Shown: positions 1 to 8,177 of the stretch, piece after piece | Position numbering within the stretch: the stretch's first letter is position 1 | Layout: the number at the start of each line of letters is the position of its first letter | Assembly: GCA_024234075.1 (NCBI GenBank) | Contig: JACKOV010000008.1 | Location: forward strand, 1 to 64,000 | Origin: Nevskiaceae bacterium | Lineage (GTDB): Bacteria; Pseudomonadota; Gammaproteobacteria; Steroidobacterales; Steroidobacteraceae | Length of the DNA stretch: 64,000 bases | Reading direction: 5' to 3' | Position numbers and translations under genes: made by a program | Notes under the pieces: model-generated | Told to the model about the DNA's origin: nothing | Databases searched by the model: none | What the model saw: only the letters and a program-made list of their open reading frames with translations

Positions 1-1332
1 GAAGGTGCCTACTCGGTCACGGTGCGACTTACCGATCTCGCCGGCAACGTCGGCGCCGTTTCGACGGCGACCACGTTCACCGTGGATCGGACGGCGCCGG
101 CGACGCCGTCGGCGCCCGATCTGGCCGCCGCGAGCGATACTGGTACTTCAAGTACCGACAATCTGACCAGTGTCACTGCCCCGACTTTCAACGGCAGCGG
201 CGCGGCGGTCGGAGCCACCGTGCAGCTGGTCGACACGAATGGTGTCACGGTCATCGGTACCGGTGTGGCGACGGCCGGGGGGAACTGGACGATCACGACC
301 GGCACGCTGGCGGCGGGCACGCACAGCATCACTGCGCGCCAGCTCGATGCGGCCGGCAATGCCAGCAACCTGTCGACGCCACTGAACGTCACCATCGACA
401 CCGCCGGCCCGAGCTTTGGCTCGCCTGCGGCTGTCAACGAAGGTTTCGCGTCCGTCGTGCTGTCATCCACATCGCTGTCCGCCACGGACAATGTCTCGGC
501 GCCGGCGGCGCTGGCGGTGACCGCTGCCAGTTTCGTCTCGGGGACAGGCTTCGTCGCTGCGGATTTTTCGATCGGCATCGCCGGCGGGCAGGCCACGGTC
601 ACGCGCACTGCCGGCGCTCTCGACAAGCATGGCAGTGCCGTGTTCTCGGTGAGCATGCGCGATGCCGCCGGCAACGTCACCACGCAGAACGTGACGCTGG
701 CAGTGACCGAGGTCAACGATGCTCCGGCCGGGACCAACGGGACCTTGACCACCGAGATGAATACCGCGCTGGTGATCGGTCCGGAGGCTTTCGGATTCAC
801 CGATCCGCGCGACACACCGCCCGATGCCCTGGCATCGGTGATCGTGTCTTCGTTGCCGGCACAGGGCCAATTGACGCTCGGGGGGCAGCCGGTGACGGCG
901 GGCCAGGAGATTGCCGTGGCTCAGCTCAACGCCGGCAACCTGCAGTTCACGCCCGGGTTGAACCAGACCGGTGCCGGCTACGCGAGTTTCACTTTTCAGG
1001 TTCGCGACAACGGCGGCACGGCCAATGGCGGCGTCAATCTCGACCCGACGCCGAATACGCTCACGATCAACGTCACCCTGGCTGCGCCGCCGGTGGATGC
1101 CGGCGGCGACCTGTCCTTGTCGATGCTGTTCGCGCCACCGGCGGACAGCTATCTGCTGCTGGGAGTCGATGCCACCGGCAACTTGTCGCTCGATCTTGCA
1201 GGTTCGGCGGATGGTGCCGATCAGGCGGCGCAGTTCGCGCTGGCGGGCAGCGCGGTCGGGCCGGGTACCGATCTCGACCTGCTGGCGCCGCTCACACTGC
1301 TGCCCGGTGACGGTTCGTCCGGGATGGGGTGA
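1..1332 (+). CDS. C-terminal part of a large Ig-repeat adhesin, probable type I secretion substrate (5' partial)
   Basis: The reading frame is open from the first base, so the gene begins upstream; the last 443 residues are visible. They are rich in Gly, Ala, Thr, Asn and Val and almost free of Cys. They form bacterial Ig-like modules: one around residues 35-130 ending in the 'LDAAGNASNLSTPLNVTIDT' type motif, a second around 135-240 closing with 'VTEVNDAP', and a cadherin/VCBS-like module around 240-355. Such modules are typical of giant BapA/LapA-type biofilm adhesins. The stop codon overlaps the start of a TolC-like gene, followed by an ABC exporter and an HlyD-like adaptor, so export by this type I system is the natural inference. 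No RTX nonapeptide repeats (GGxGxDxxx) are visible in this C-terminal part, although many such substrates have them. The ligand is unknown. Confidence 0.8.
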   Translation, partial: EGAYSVTVRLTDLAGNVGAVSTATTFTVDRTAPATPSAPDLAAASDTGTSSTDNLTSVTAPTFNGSGAAVGATVQLVDTNGVTVIGTGVATAGGNWTITTGTLAAGTHSITARQLDAAGNASNLSTPLNVTIDTAGPSFGSPAAVNEGFASVVLSSTSLSATDNVSAPAALAVTAASFVSGTGFVAADFSIGIAGGQATVTRTAGALDKHGSAVFSVSMRDAAGNVTTQNVTLAVTEVNDAPAGTNGTLTTEMNTALVIGPEAFGFTDPRDTPPDALASVIVSSLPAQGQLTLGGQPVTAGQEIAVAQLNAGNLQFTPGLNQTGAGYASFTFQVRDNGGTANGGVNLDPTPNTLTINVTLAAPPVDAGGDLSLSMLFAPPADSYLLLGVDATGNLSLDLAGSADGADQAAQFALAGSAVGPGTDLDLLAPLTLLPGDGSSGMG

Positions 1333-2642
1333 GTCCGATGCTGCCGTGCAGTCCGCGTGCGTGGATCGGGCTGCGGCTCGCAGCGGCACTGCTGCTCGCC
1401 GTCGGCTCGGGATCGGCCGAGGTCTGCGCCCAGAGTCTGACGGACGTCGTGCGGCAGGTGGTCGCGGACCATCCGCGGGTGCAGGCGGCCGTCGCGGGGG
1501 TGGAGGCCAGCGGTTTCGCACTCGAGCAGGCGCGCGCTGCACGATTGCCGCAGTTTGCGTTGGTCGCCGATCCGGGCCGCCGCAGCCTGAGTGGCGAACC
1601 GGATGCGATGATCGGCGACCTCGGCCTGCGCGGCTCGTTGCTGCTGTACGACGGCGGGCGTACGCGCGAGACCATCAACCGCGAGCAGGATCGCGTGCGG
1701 GTGGCGCGCCAGGGTCTGCGGATCGCCGCCGAGGAGCTGGCGGCGCGTGTCGCCGAGTTGTACGTCGAATGGTATCGGGAGGAGCAACTCGCAGCCCTGG
1801 CGGCCGAGAGCGTTGCGGCGCATGTCGCGCTCCACGATCGGGTTCGCGAGATCGCCAGCTTCGATCGCGGCCGTGCCTCGGACGTGCTGCAGGTTGGCGC
1901 CCGTCTGCAGCAGGCGAAACTGACGGAGGCGCTGCGCCGCGCCGCGGCCGCCGAGGCGCGCATGGTTCTGGCGGAAATCTCCGGCATCGAACTGGGTGAC
2001 GTGCAGCCGCCCGCCGATCTGCGGGGCAAGCTGCCGCTGTCGCTGAACGACGCGCTGGCGATGCTCGACGACCATCCGACGTTGCGTGCCGCCGAAGCGG
2101 AAGCGCTGGCGGCGCGCCGCAACGCACGGCTTGCCGCAGCCTGGATGCGTCCGCGGATCGATCTCGTCTCGGCGCTGCAGAGCCCGGTCGACCCGCTTGG
2201 TCAGCGGCATCATTTCGACGAGCTCAGCCTGCGGCTCGCCGCGAGCTGGGTACCGGTCGATGGCGGTGCCGGGCGTGCCGGCCTGCGGGCCGCCGAGCGT
2301 CAGGGCGACCAGGCTCAGCAGTGGGTTCGGAGCCTGCGCCGCGATCTCGGTTCGCGCGTCACGGGTCTGTGGGCGCAGCTCGAGGGGCGCCGACAGCGGC
2401 TGCAGGCTCACCAGGGCCTGGTCGAGCACACATTGCAGGTGCGCGAGGCCTACTGGCAGCAGTTCACCATCGGCAGACGTTCGGTCATCGATCTGCTGAA
2501 CGCCGAAGGCGAGTTCTTTCAGGCGCGTTCCGCGGCCGAAGACGAACGGCTCGGGCTGGTGCAAAGCGGCTTCCGGCTGCTGGCCGCCGGCGCGCGCCTG
2601 ACGACCGCCCTCGGGGTCACAGTGCCGGAGGTCGATCCATGA
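1329..2642 (+). CDS. TolC-family outer-membrane channel of a type I secretion system
   Basis: About 437 residues, close to the usual length of TolC/LapE proteins. A hydrophobic signal peptide (about residues 10-35, ending near 'EVCAQ') precedes two homologous long alpha-helical halves rich in Ala, Arg, Glu and Gln, as expected for outer-membrane efflux proteins that form the periplasmic tunnel. The GTG at 1329 overlaps the adhesin stop codon; an ATG at 1338 is an alternative start and I cannot decide between them. The downstream ABC exporter begins inside its stop codon, so the genes are translationally coupled. The inferred role is to carry the upstream adhesin across the outer membrane together with the next two gene products. 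Confidence 0.88.
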   Translation: MSPMLPCSPRAWIGLRLAAALLLAVGSGSAEVCAQSLTDVVRQVVADHPRVQAAVAGVEASGFALEQARAARLPQFALVADPGRRSLSGEPDAMIGDLGLRGSLLLYDGGRTRETINREQDRVRVARQGLRIAAEELAARVAELYVEWYREEQLAALAAESVAAHVALHDRVREIASFDRGRASDVLQVGARLQQAKLTEALRRAAAAEARMVLAEISGIELGDVQPPADLRGKLPLSLNDALAMLDDHPTLRAAEAEALAARRNARLAAAWMRPRIDLVSALQSPVDPLGQRHHFDELSLRLAASWVPVDGGAGRAGLRAAERQGDQAQQWVRSLRRDLGSRVTGLWAQLEGRRQRLQAHQGLVEHTLQVREAYWQQFTIGRRSVIDLLNAEGEFFQARSAAEDERLGLVQSGFRLLAAGARLTTALGVTVPEVDP

Positions 2643-4876
2643 GTGCGGTGCCGCAACCTTTGTCGGAGCCGCTGCTGTCCGAAGGCGGTGCAGCTGCGGA
2701 GTGTTTCGATCCGCTGCTGGCGGCGTTGCAGCTGGCGCTGGAGCATCACGGCATCCGCCGCTCGACCGCTTCGCTGCGGGCCGGGTTGCCGCCGATGCCG
2801 CGGCTCGATGCGGCGGCCTTCGTGCGCGCTGCCGAGACGGCCGGTTGCGGTGCACGCGCCGTGCAGCGGCGGCTGCGAGACATTCCCGGGCTGGTGTTGC
2901 CGGTGGTGCTGGTCATGCGCGACGGCTCCGCGGTGCTGCTGCGCGAGCGCCGTGCGGACGACGGCGCCTGCCTGATCGCCGTGCCCGGTACGGCGCCGCC
3001 GGAGCAGTGGATCGCCGGCGACGAACTCGAGCGGCATTACGCGGGACAGTGCTTCTTTCTCAAGCCGCGGCGTGTCGCGACCGTGGACGAGGGTGCCGAA
3101 GCCGCGGCGCGACCGGTGGCGGGGCATTGGCTGTGGGGTACGCTGTGGCGCTATCGCGGCTTGTACGCGGAGGCGGCGCTGGCGGCCCTGCTGGTCAACG
3201 TGCTGACGCTCGCCGGCACGTTCTTCGTCATGAACGTCTACGACCGCGTGATCGCCAACCAGGCCTATGTCACGCTCTGGACGCTGGCGATCGGCGTCAG
3301 TGTCGCGATCGTGTTCGAGTTCCTGGCACGAGTGGCGCGCAGCACCTTGATCGATTCCGCCGGCCGCAAGGCCGACCTGGTGATCGGCGCCCGGCTGTTC
3401 CAGCAGGCATTGGCCACCCGGCTCGAGCACCGGCCGGCGTCGGCCGGGGCCTACGCGAGCCAGTTGCGGGAATTCGAGGCGCTGCGTGACTTCGCCAGTT
3501 CGGTGACGCTGGTGGCGTTGACCGACCTGCCGTTCCTGTTGCTGTTCATCGCGGTGATCGCCGCGATCGCCGGGCCGCTGGCCTGGATTCCCGTCGTCAT
3601 GGTGCCGGTGGTGGCGATCGCGGCGGGTCTCGCGCAATGGCCGCTGGCGCGCTACGTGCGCGAAAACCTGCAGGAGTCGACGCTGCGGCACGGCCTGCTG
3701 GTCGAGTCGCTCGCGGCTGCGGACACGATCAAGGCGCTCGGCGCCGAGGGACTGATGCAAGGGCGCTATGAAGGAGCCTGCGCCGCAACCTCGGCCACCG
3801 CGATGCGCTCCCGGCACGTGACCCAGCTGGTGCTGAACTTCTGCAACGCGGCCCAGAGTCTCTCGACCGTGGCGATGGTGGTCTGGGGCAGCTATCTGAT
3901 TGCTGCCGGCAGCCTGTCGCTTGGCGCGCTGATCGGTGCGGTGATCCTGGCGTCGCGTTCGATCGCACCGCTGGGTGGGCTGGCGGCGCTCGCGGTGCGC
4001 TTCCAGCAGGCACGCAGTGCGCTGACGACCCTCGATGCGGTGATGGCGCGGCCTGTGGATCGCGATCCGTCGCGCCAATACCTGCGGCTCGATGCCGCGG
4101 TCGGCGCGCTGTCCGTCCACGATCTCGAGTTCCGCTATGGCGAGGCCGTGACGCCGGCGGTGGCCGGTATCCGCTGGAGCGTCGATGCCGGTGAACGGGT
4201 GGGAGTGATCGGCCGGGTCGGCAGCGGCAAGTCGACGCTATTGCGATTGCTCGGAGGGCTGTACCAGCCTGGGGACGGCCAGGTTTTGCTCGACGGCATC
4301 GAACTCCGGCAGCTCGATCCGGTCGATGTGCGCCGTCACGTGGTCTACGTCGGCCAGGATGCCCCGTTGCTGCAGGGGACACTGCGCGACAACCTCGAGG
4401 TCGGGCTGCCTTGGATCGGCGATGCCCGCCGGCTCGAAGTCTGCCGGGCCACGGGTGTCGATGCACTGGCCGCGGCCGATCCGCGCGGCTACGACATGCG
4501 GGTGGGCGAGGGCGGCCGCACGCTCTCCGGTGGGCAGCGGCAGCTTGTGGCACTGACCCGGGCGTTGCTGGCTACGCCCGCGGTACTGCTGCTCGATGAG
4601 CCGACCAGCGCCATGGATCATGCCAGCGAGCAGCAGGTGCTCCAGGCTTTGTTCGCGCTCTGCCCCCGCAGCACGGTGGTGCTGGTCACCCACAAGCTGC
4701 AGCTGCTGAACGGCATGACGCGGGTTGCGGTGCTGGAGAACGGCCGCATGGTCGCCGACGGGCCGCGGCCGGCCGTATTGCAGGCACTGGCCGAGGGGCG
4801 GGTGCGCGCCAACACTGCGGCAGCTGCTGCGACCGCGCCGGCTGCTGTTCAGGCCCCGCCGGAGCGTCCGCGATGA
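2639..4876 (+). CDS. Type I secretion ABC exporter (LapB/HlyB type) with degenerate C39-like domain
   Basis: 745 residues, starting at the ATG that overlaps the stop of the TolC-like gene. Order of domains: a C39-peptidase-like domain (about 20-135) without the catalytic Cys ('FDPLLAALQLALEHHG'), so it should bind rather than cleave substrate; a transmembrane domain (about 165-440); and a nucleotide-binding domain with Walker A GRVGSGKST near 525-533, signature LSGGQRQ at 629-635 and Walker B VLLLDEP at 649-655. This is the arrangement of LapB/HlyB exporters that secrete large RTX or Bap-like adhesins in one step. A longer frame opens upstream inside the TolC-like gene, but the internal ATG is the sensible start. 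The C-terminus is an Ala/Pro-rich tail. Confidence 0.93.
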   Translation: MSAVPQPLSEPLLSEGGAAAECFDPLLAALQLALEHHGIRRSTASLRAGLPPMPRLDAAAFVRAAETAGCGARAVQRRLRDIPGLVLPVVLVMRDGSAVLLRERRADDGACLIAVPGTAPPEQWIAGDELERHYAGQCFFLKPRRVATVDEGAEAAARPVAGHWLWGTLWRYRGLYAEAALAALLVNVLTLAGTFFVMNVYDRVIANQAYVTLWTLAIGVSVAIVFEFLARVARSTLIDSAGRKADLVIGARLFQQALATRLEHRPASAGAYASQLREFEALRDFASSVTLVALTDLPFLLLFIAVIAAIAGPLAWIPVVMVPVVAIAAGLAQWPLARYVRENLQESTLRHGLLVESLAAADTIKALGAEGLMQGRYEGACAATSATAMRSRHVTQLVLNFCNAAQSLSTVAMVVWGSYLIAAGSLSLGALIGAVILASRSIAPLGGLAALAVRFQQARSALTTLDAVMARPVDRDPSRQYLRLDAAVGALSVHDLEFRYGEAVTPAVAGIRWSVDAGERVGVIGRVGSGKSTLLRLLGGLYQPGDGQVLLDGIELRQLDPVDVRRHVVYVGQDAPLLQGTLRDNLEVGLPWIGDARRLEVCRATGVDALAAADPRGYDMRVGEGGRTLSGGQRQLVALTRALLATPAVLLLDEPTSAMDHASEQQVLQALFALCPRSTVVLVTHKLQLLNGMTRVAVLENGRMVADGPRPAVLQALAEGRVRANTAAAAATAPAAVQAPPERPR

Positions 4877-6069
4877 GTGTGCCGGCGGCCGATCTGTCGT
4901 ACGCCTCGGACATGCAGGAAGCCCTGCTCGCGGATCACGAGCCGGGTCCGCGACGGGTGTTGTGGCTGGTCGCAGGGTTGCTCGTGGCTGCCCTCGCCTG
5001 GGCGGCCTGGAGCCGTGTCGAGGAGATCACCCAGGGTCCGGGGCGTGTCGTACCATCGAGTCGCGAGCAGCTGGTGCAGAGCCTCGAGGGCGGGATCGTG
5101 CAGGCGATGCTGGTCCGGGAAGGCGAGGTCGTGGAGCGCGGTCAGCCGCTGCTGCGGATCGATCCGACCCGGGCAGATGCCTCCTGGCGCGAAGGCGAGA
5201 GCCGCCGTCTGGCATTGCGAGCGACGGCCGCGCGCCTGACGGCCGAGTCGCAAGGCGTGGATCCGGGGTTCCCGCCGGATGTCGTGGCCGATCCGGGTCT
5301 GGTACGAACCGAAACCGCGGCTTATCTGGCGCGGCGGCGGACCTTGCAGGAGAGCACGGCGACCCTGACGCGCAGCCGCGAACTGCTCGGCCGCGAAATC
5401 GCGTTGACCCAGCCGATGGTCGAGCGCGGGCTGGTGGCGGAGGTGGAGCTGCTGCGCATGCGTCGGCAGTTCAACGAGATCGAATTGCAGATCGCCGAGC
5501 GGACCAACCGCTTCCGGGCCGAGGCGGCGGCCGAACTGGCCCGTGTGACGGCAGAACTGGCCCAGGTCGACGATGTGCTGACCGCGCGGCGCGACCAGCT
5601 CGATCGTACGGTCGTGCGTGCGCCGATGCGCGGCACGGTCAGCAACGTCAAGGTCACGACCGTCGGCGGCGTGATCCAGCCCGGCCAGGACATCATGGCC
5701 ATCGTGCCGCTCGACGACCAGTTGCTGGTCGAGGCGCGGATCGCCCCGCACGAAGTCGCGTTTCTGCGCCCCGGCCTGCCTGCCAAGGTCAAGCTGACCG
5801 CCTACGACTACACCACTTATGGCTGGCTGGAAGGCACGGTGGACATGATCAGCGCGGATACACTGCGCGACGAACACGGCCGCAACGACGAGAACTACTA
5901 TCGCGTGCTGGTGCGTACCCAGGGCCCGCCGCTGCGTGCGGCAGGTCGGGTGTTGCCGGTGATTCCGGGCATGACGGCCAGGGTCGAGATCCGCACCGGC
6001 GAGAAACGGGTGCTCGACTATCTGCTCAAGCCCGTATTCCGCGCCCGCGAGGCATTGCGCGAGCGCTGA
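4873..6069 (+). CDS. HlyD/LapC-family membrane-fusion adaptor of the type I secretion system
   Basis: 398 residues; the ATG overlaps the exporter stop by four bases (ATGA). A short cytoplasmic N-terminus is followed by one transmembrane helix (about 35-53). Next come a lipoyl half-motif ('SLEGGIVQAMLVREGEVV'), a long coiled-coil hairpin (about 110-235), the second lipoyl half ('VVRAPMRGTVSNVKVTTVGG') and a beta-barrel domain. This is the standard HlyD/LapC plan; the protein bridges the ABC exporter and the TolC-like channel in the periplasm. It is the last gene of the secretion operon, and transcription from the opposite strand meets it about 90 bp downstream. Confidence 0.92.
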   Translation: MSVPAADLSYASDMQEALLADHEPGPRRVLWLVAGLLVAALAWAAWSRVEEITQGPGRVVPSSREQLVQSLEGGIVQAMLVREGEVVERGQPLLRIDPTRADASWREGESRRLALRATAARLTAESQGVDPGFPPDVVADPGLVRTETAAYLARRRTLQESTATLTRSRELLGREIALTQPMVERGLVAEVELLRMRRQFNEIELQIAERTNRFRAEAAAELARVTAELAQVDDVLTARRDQLDRTVVRAPMRGTVSNVKVTTVGGVIQPGQDIMAIVPLDDQLLVEARIAPHEVAFLRPGLPAKVKLTAYDYTTYGWLEGTVDMISADTLRDEHGRNDENYYRVLVRTQGPPLRAAGRVLPVIPGMTARVEIRTGEKRVLDYLLKPVFRAREALRER

Positions 6070-6100
6070 GCGCCAGGCTGCCCGGGAGGGGCCGCGGCAG

Positions 6101-6119
6101 CCGGGACGACTGGTCCCGG
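6101..6119. terminator. Hairpin between convergent operons
   Basis: Perfect 7-bp inverted repeat CCGGGAC/GTCCCGG with a 5-nt loop, between the 3' end of the secretion operon and the 3' end of glrR. It lacks a T-run, so it is at best a weak or bidirectional terminator. Confidence 0.4.
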
Positions 6120-6159
6120 GCGCCAGCCCAAAGCGGCGTAGCCGGCCTGCGGCGGCGCA

Positions 6160-7518
6160 TCAGCCGCGCTGCTTGAAATCCTCGGGCGTCAGCTGGTGCC
6201 GGCCCAGCAGCTTGTAGAAATCCGTGCGGTTGCGCTTCGCGAGGCGCGCGGCCTGGCTGACGTTGCCGCCGGTGATCTGCAGGATCTGCGACAGGTAGCT
6301 GCGGGTGAATTCGTCGCGCGCCTCGTCGAACGAAGGCAAGCGGCCGCCAGCGCCGCCGAGCGATTGCTGCACCAGCTCGACCGGGATGATCGGCGTCTGC
6401 GACAGCGCGACATTCTGCCGCACGACGTTCTGCAGCTGGCGGATGTTGCCCGGCCAGTCGGCGGTCGCCAGCAGCTCGACGGCCTCGGGCGCGTAGATCT
6501 TGCGCAGACCGGTCTCCCGCGCGAGCTGCGCGAGGAAGTGCCCCACCAGCAGCGGGATGTCTTCGCGATGGCGGGCCAGCGACGGCATCTCGATGTGCAC
6601 CACGTTCAGCCGGTAGTACAGATCTTCGCGGAACGCGCCGCCGGCCATCAGCTGCTGCAGATCGCGGTGGGTGGCGGAGATCACGCGTACGTTGACCGGA
6701 ATGCTCTCGGTGCTGCCCACCGGGCGGATGGCGTTTTCCTGCAGCACGCGCAGCAGCTTGACCTGCAGGGCGAGCGGCATGTCGCCGATCTCGTCGAGCA
6801 TCAGCGTGCCGCCCTCGGCCGCCTGGAACAGGCCGCGGTGCTGCTTGATCGCACCCGAGAACGAACCCTTCTCGTGACCGAACAGCTCGGATTCGAGCAG
6901 TTCCTCGGTCATCGCCGAGCAGTTGATCGCGACGAACGGCTTGTGGCGGCGCGGGCTCGCCTTGTGGATCGCGCGAGCGAGCAGTTCCTTGCCGGTGCCG
7001 CTCTCGCCGGTGATCAGTACGCGCGCGTCGGTGCCCGCCACCATGTGCGCCTGTGCCAGGCGCTCTTCCATGACGGCACTGCGGGTGATGATTTCGCTGC
7101 GCCAGTCTTCGGCGGCTTCGCTGAAGCCGGAGATCCGCAGTGCTTTCTGTACCTGATCGAGCAGCTCCTGCTTGTCGACCGGTTTGGTCAGGAAGCCGAA
7201 TGCGCCCATCTGGGTGGCCTGGACGGCATCGGGAATGGTGCCGTGTGCGGTCAGGATGATTACCTTGAGGCCCGGATAGCGGTTCTGCAGCTCCTTGAGC
7301 AGACCGATGCCGTCCATCTCGTCCATGCGCAGGTCGGTGACGACCAGGTCGGGGCGGAAGCGGCTTGCCGCGGCCAGCGCTTGCGCGCCGCTCTCGACGG
7401 CTTCGACCTCGTAGTTCTCGGCGCGCAGCCGGATCGTCAGCAGCCGCAGCAGGCCCGGATCGTCGTCGACCACGAGGATGCGGGCCTTGCGCTTGGGAAT
7501 CTGCAGTACTGCGTTCAT
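6160..7518 (-). CDS. glrR: Sigma54-dependent response regulator GlrR (QseF/YfhA)
   Basis: 452 residues. A receiver domain (1-130) carries acidic residues D18-D20 and phosphoacceptor D62 in 'VVTDLRMDEMDG', which closely resembles E. coli GlrR. An AAA+ sigma54-activation domain follows, with Walker A GESGTGKE, then 'ELFGHEKGSFSGA', Walker B 'GGTLMLDEIGDM' and the arginine-finger region 'FREDLYYRLNVV'. The C-terminal Fis-type HTH includes 'NRTDFYKLLGRH'. The sigma54-contact loop, normally GAFTGA, reads GSFSGA here. The start overlaps the stop of the qseG-like gene (ATGA), and the sensor kinase gene lies upstream in the same operon. In E. coli GlrR activates glmY and rpoE; the targets here are unknown. 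Confidence 0.93.
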   Translation of the reverse strand: MNAVLQIPKRKARILVVDDDPGLLRLLTIRLRAENYEVEAVESGAQALAAASRFRPDLVVTDLRMDEMDGIGLLKELQNRYPGLKVIILTAHGTIPDAVQATQMGAFGFLTKPVDKQELLDQVQKALRISGFSEAAEDWRSEIITRSAVMEERLAQAHMVAGTDARVLITGESGTGKELLARAIHKASPRRHKPFVAINCSAMTEELLESELFGHEKGSFSGAIKQHRGLFQAAEGGTLMLDEIGDMPLALQVKLLRVLQENAIRPVGSTESIPVNVRVISATHRDLQQLMAGGAFREDLYYRLNVVHIEMPSLARHREDIPLLVGHFLAQLARETGLRKIYAPEAVELLATADWPGNIRQLQNVVRQNVALSQTPIIPVELVQQSLGGAGGRLPSFDEARDEFTRSYLSQILQITGGNVSQAARLAKRNRTDFYKLLGRHQLTPEDFKQRG

Positions 7519-8177
7519 GGTCGTCCCTCGGCCGGGGTGGGCTTGCGTACGGTGGTCTCGCGTTCGATGTTGGCGATGGCGTTGAGCTTGGCCTGCGCAT
7601 CGTCGAGGGCTTTGCGCAGCCGGGCGTTTTCTTCGGTTTCGGCGGCCAGGCGCCGGTTCAGGGCGGCCAGCCGGTCGCGTTCGGCCCGCTCGGAGTCGGT
7701 CTGCAGGCGGTTGTTCTCGGCGGCGAGCGTCAGCTGGCGGTCGATTTTCTGCAGCTCCAGGAAGGCCGCGGCATGCTCCACCGGGGCCATCGCTTCCGGC
7801 GCGGACAGCAACTGGCGCAGCAGCTGCTGCGCCAGCACGATATCGGTGGAGGGATGTCCCGGGGTCGCCACGGCCAATGCGTAGCGCAGCTCGCTGGATG
7901 CGGACGGCGTGAGCTCGTAGTCGCGGCGGATATTGGCGAAGATCTCGGCCTGTTCGGCGGTGCCGGCCTTGGCGAAGCGGTGCAGCAGTTCGAGGTAAAA
8001 CGCCAGCGACTGTGCCTGCATCTGGTTGCGGTCCGGCTGGGTCACGGCTTCCGCGGCGCGGTCGCGCTCGGGGCTGGTGATCGTGCAGCCGGCGAACAGC
8101 GCAGCGAGTGCCGCAGCGCCGAGCGCGCCGTGGTAGCGGACCGAGGCATGGCGATGCGGATGACGGTCAAGCGGCAT
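7515..8177 (-). CDS. qseG: QseG/YfhG-like outer-membrane lipoprotein
   Basis: About 220 residues from the ATG at 8177, chosen because it overlaps the end of the kinase gene by only 11 bp and places a signal peptide with lipobox 'LAALFAGC' near the N-terminus. Frames extending further upstream would lie inside the kinase gene. The mature part is almost entirely alpha-helical, with a strong coiled coil in the last third (many Glu, Arg, Leu, Ala). In enterobacteria the small lipoprotein between glrK and glrR is QseG, which contacts the kinase GlrK in the periplasm. Position and lipoprotein character support the same role; sequence similarity is weak by eye, so the name rests on synteny. Confidence 0.75.
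   Translation of the reverse strand: MPLDRHPHRHASVRYHGALGAAALAALFAGCTITSPERDRAAEAVTQPDRNQMQAQSLAFYLELLHRFAKAGTAEQAEIFANIRRDYELTPSASSELRYALAVATPGHPSTDIVLAQQLLRQLLSAPEAMAPVEHAAAFLELQKIDRQLTLAAENNRLQTDSERAERDRLAALNRRLAAETEENARLRKALDDAQAKLNAIANIERETTVRKPTPAEGRP

Noticed and set aside
1221..2855. A 544-codon minus-strand frame across the TolC-like gene
   Set aside because: Composition is Arg/Gln/Pro-rich without motifs and it crosses three well-supported plus-strand genes of the secretion operon.
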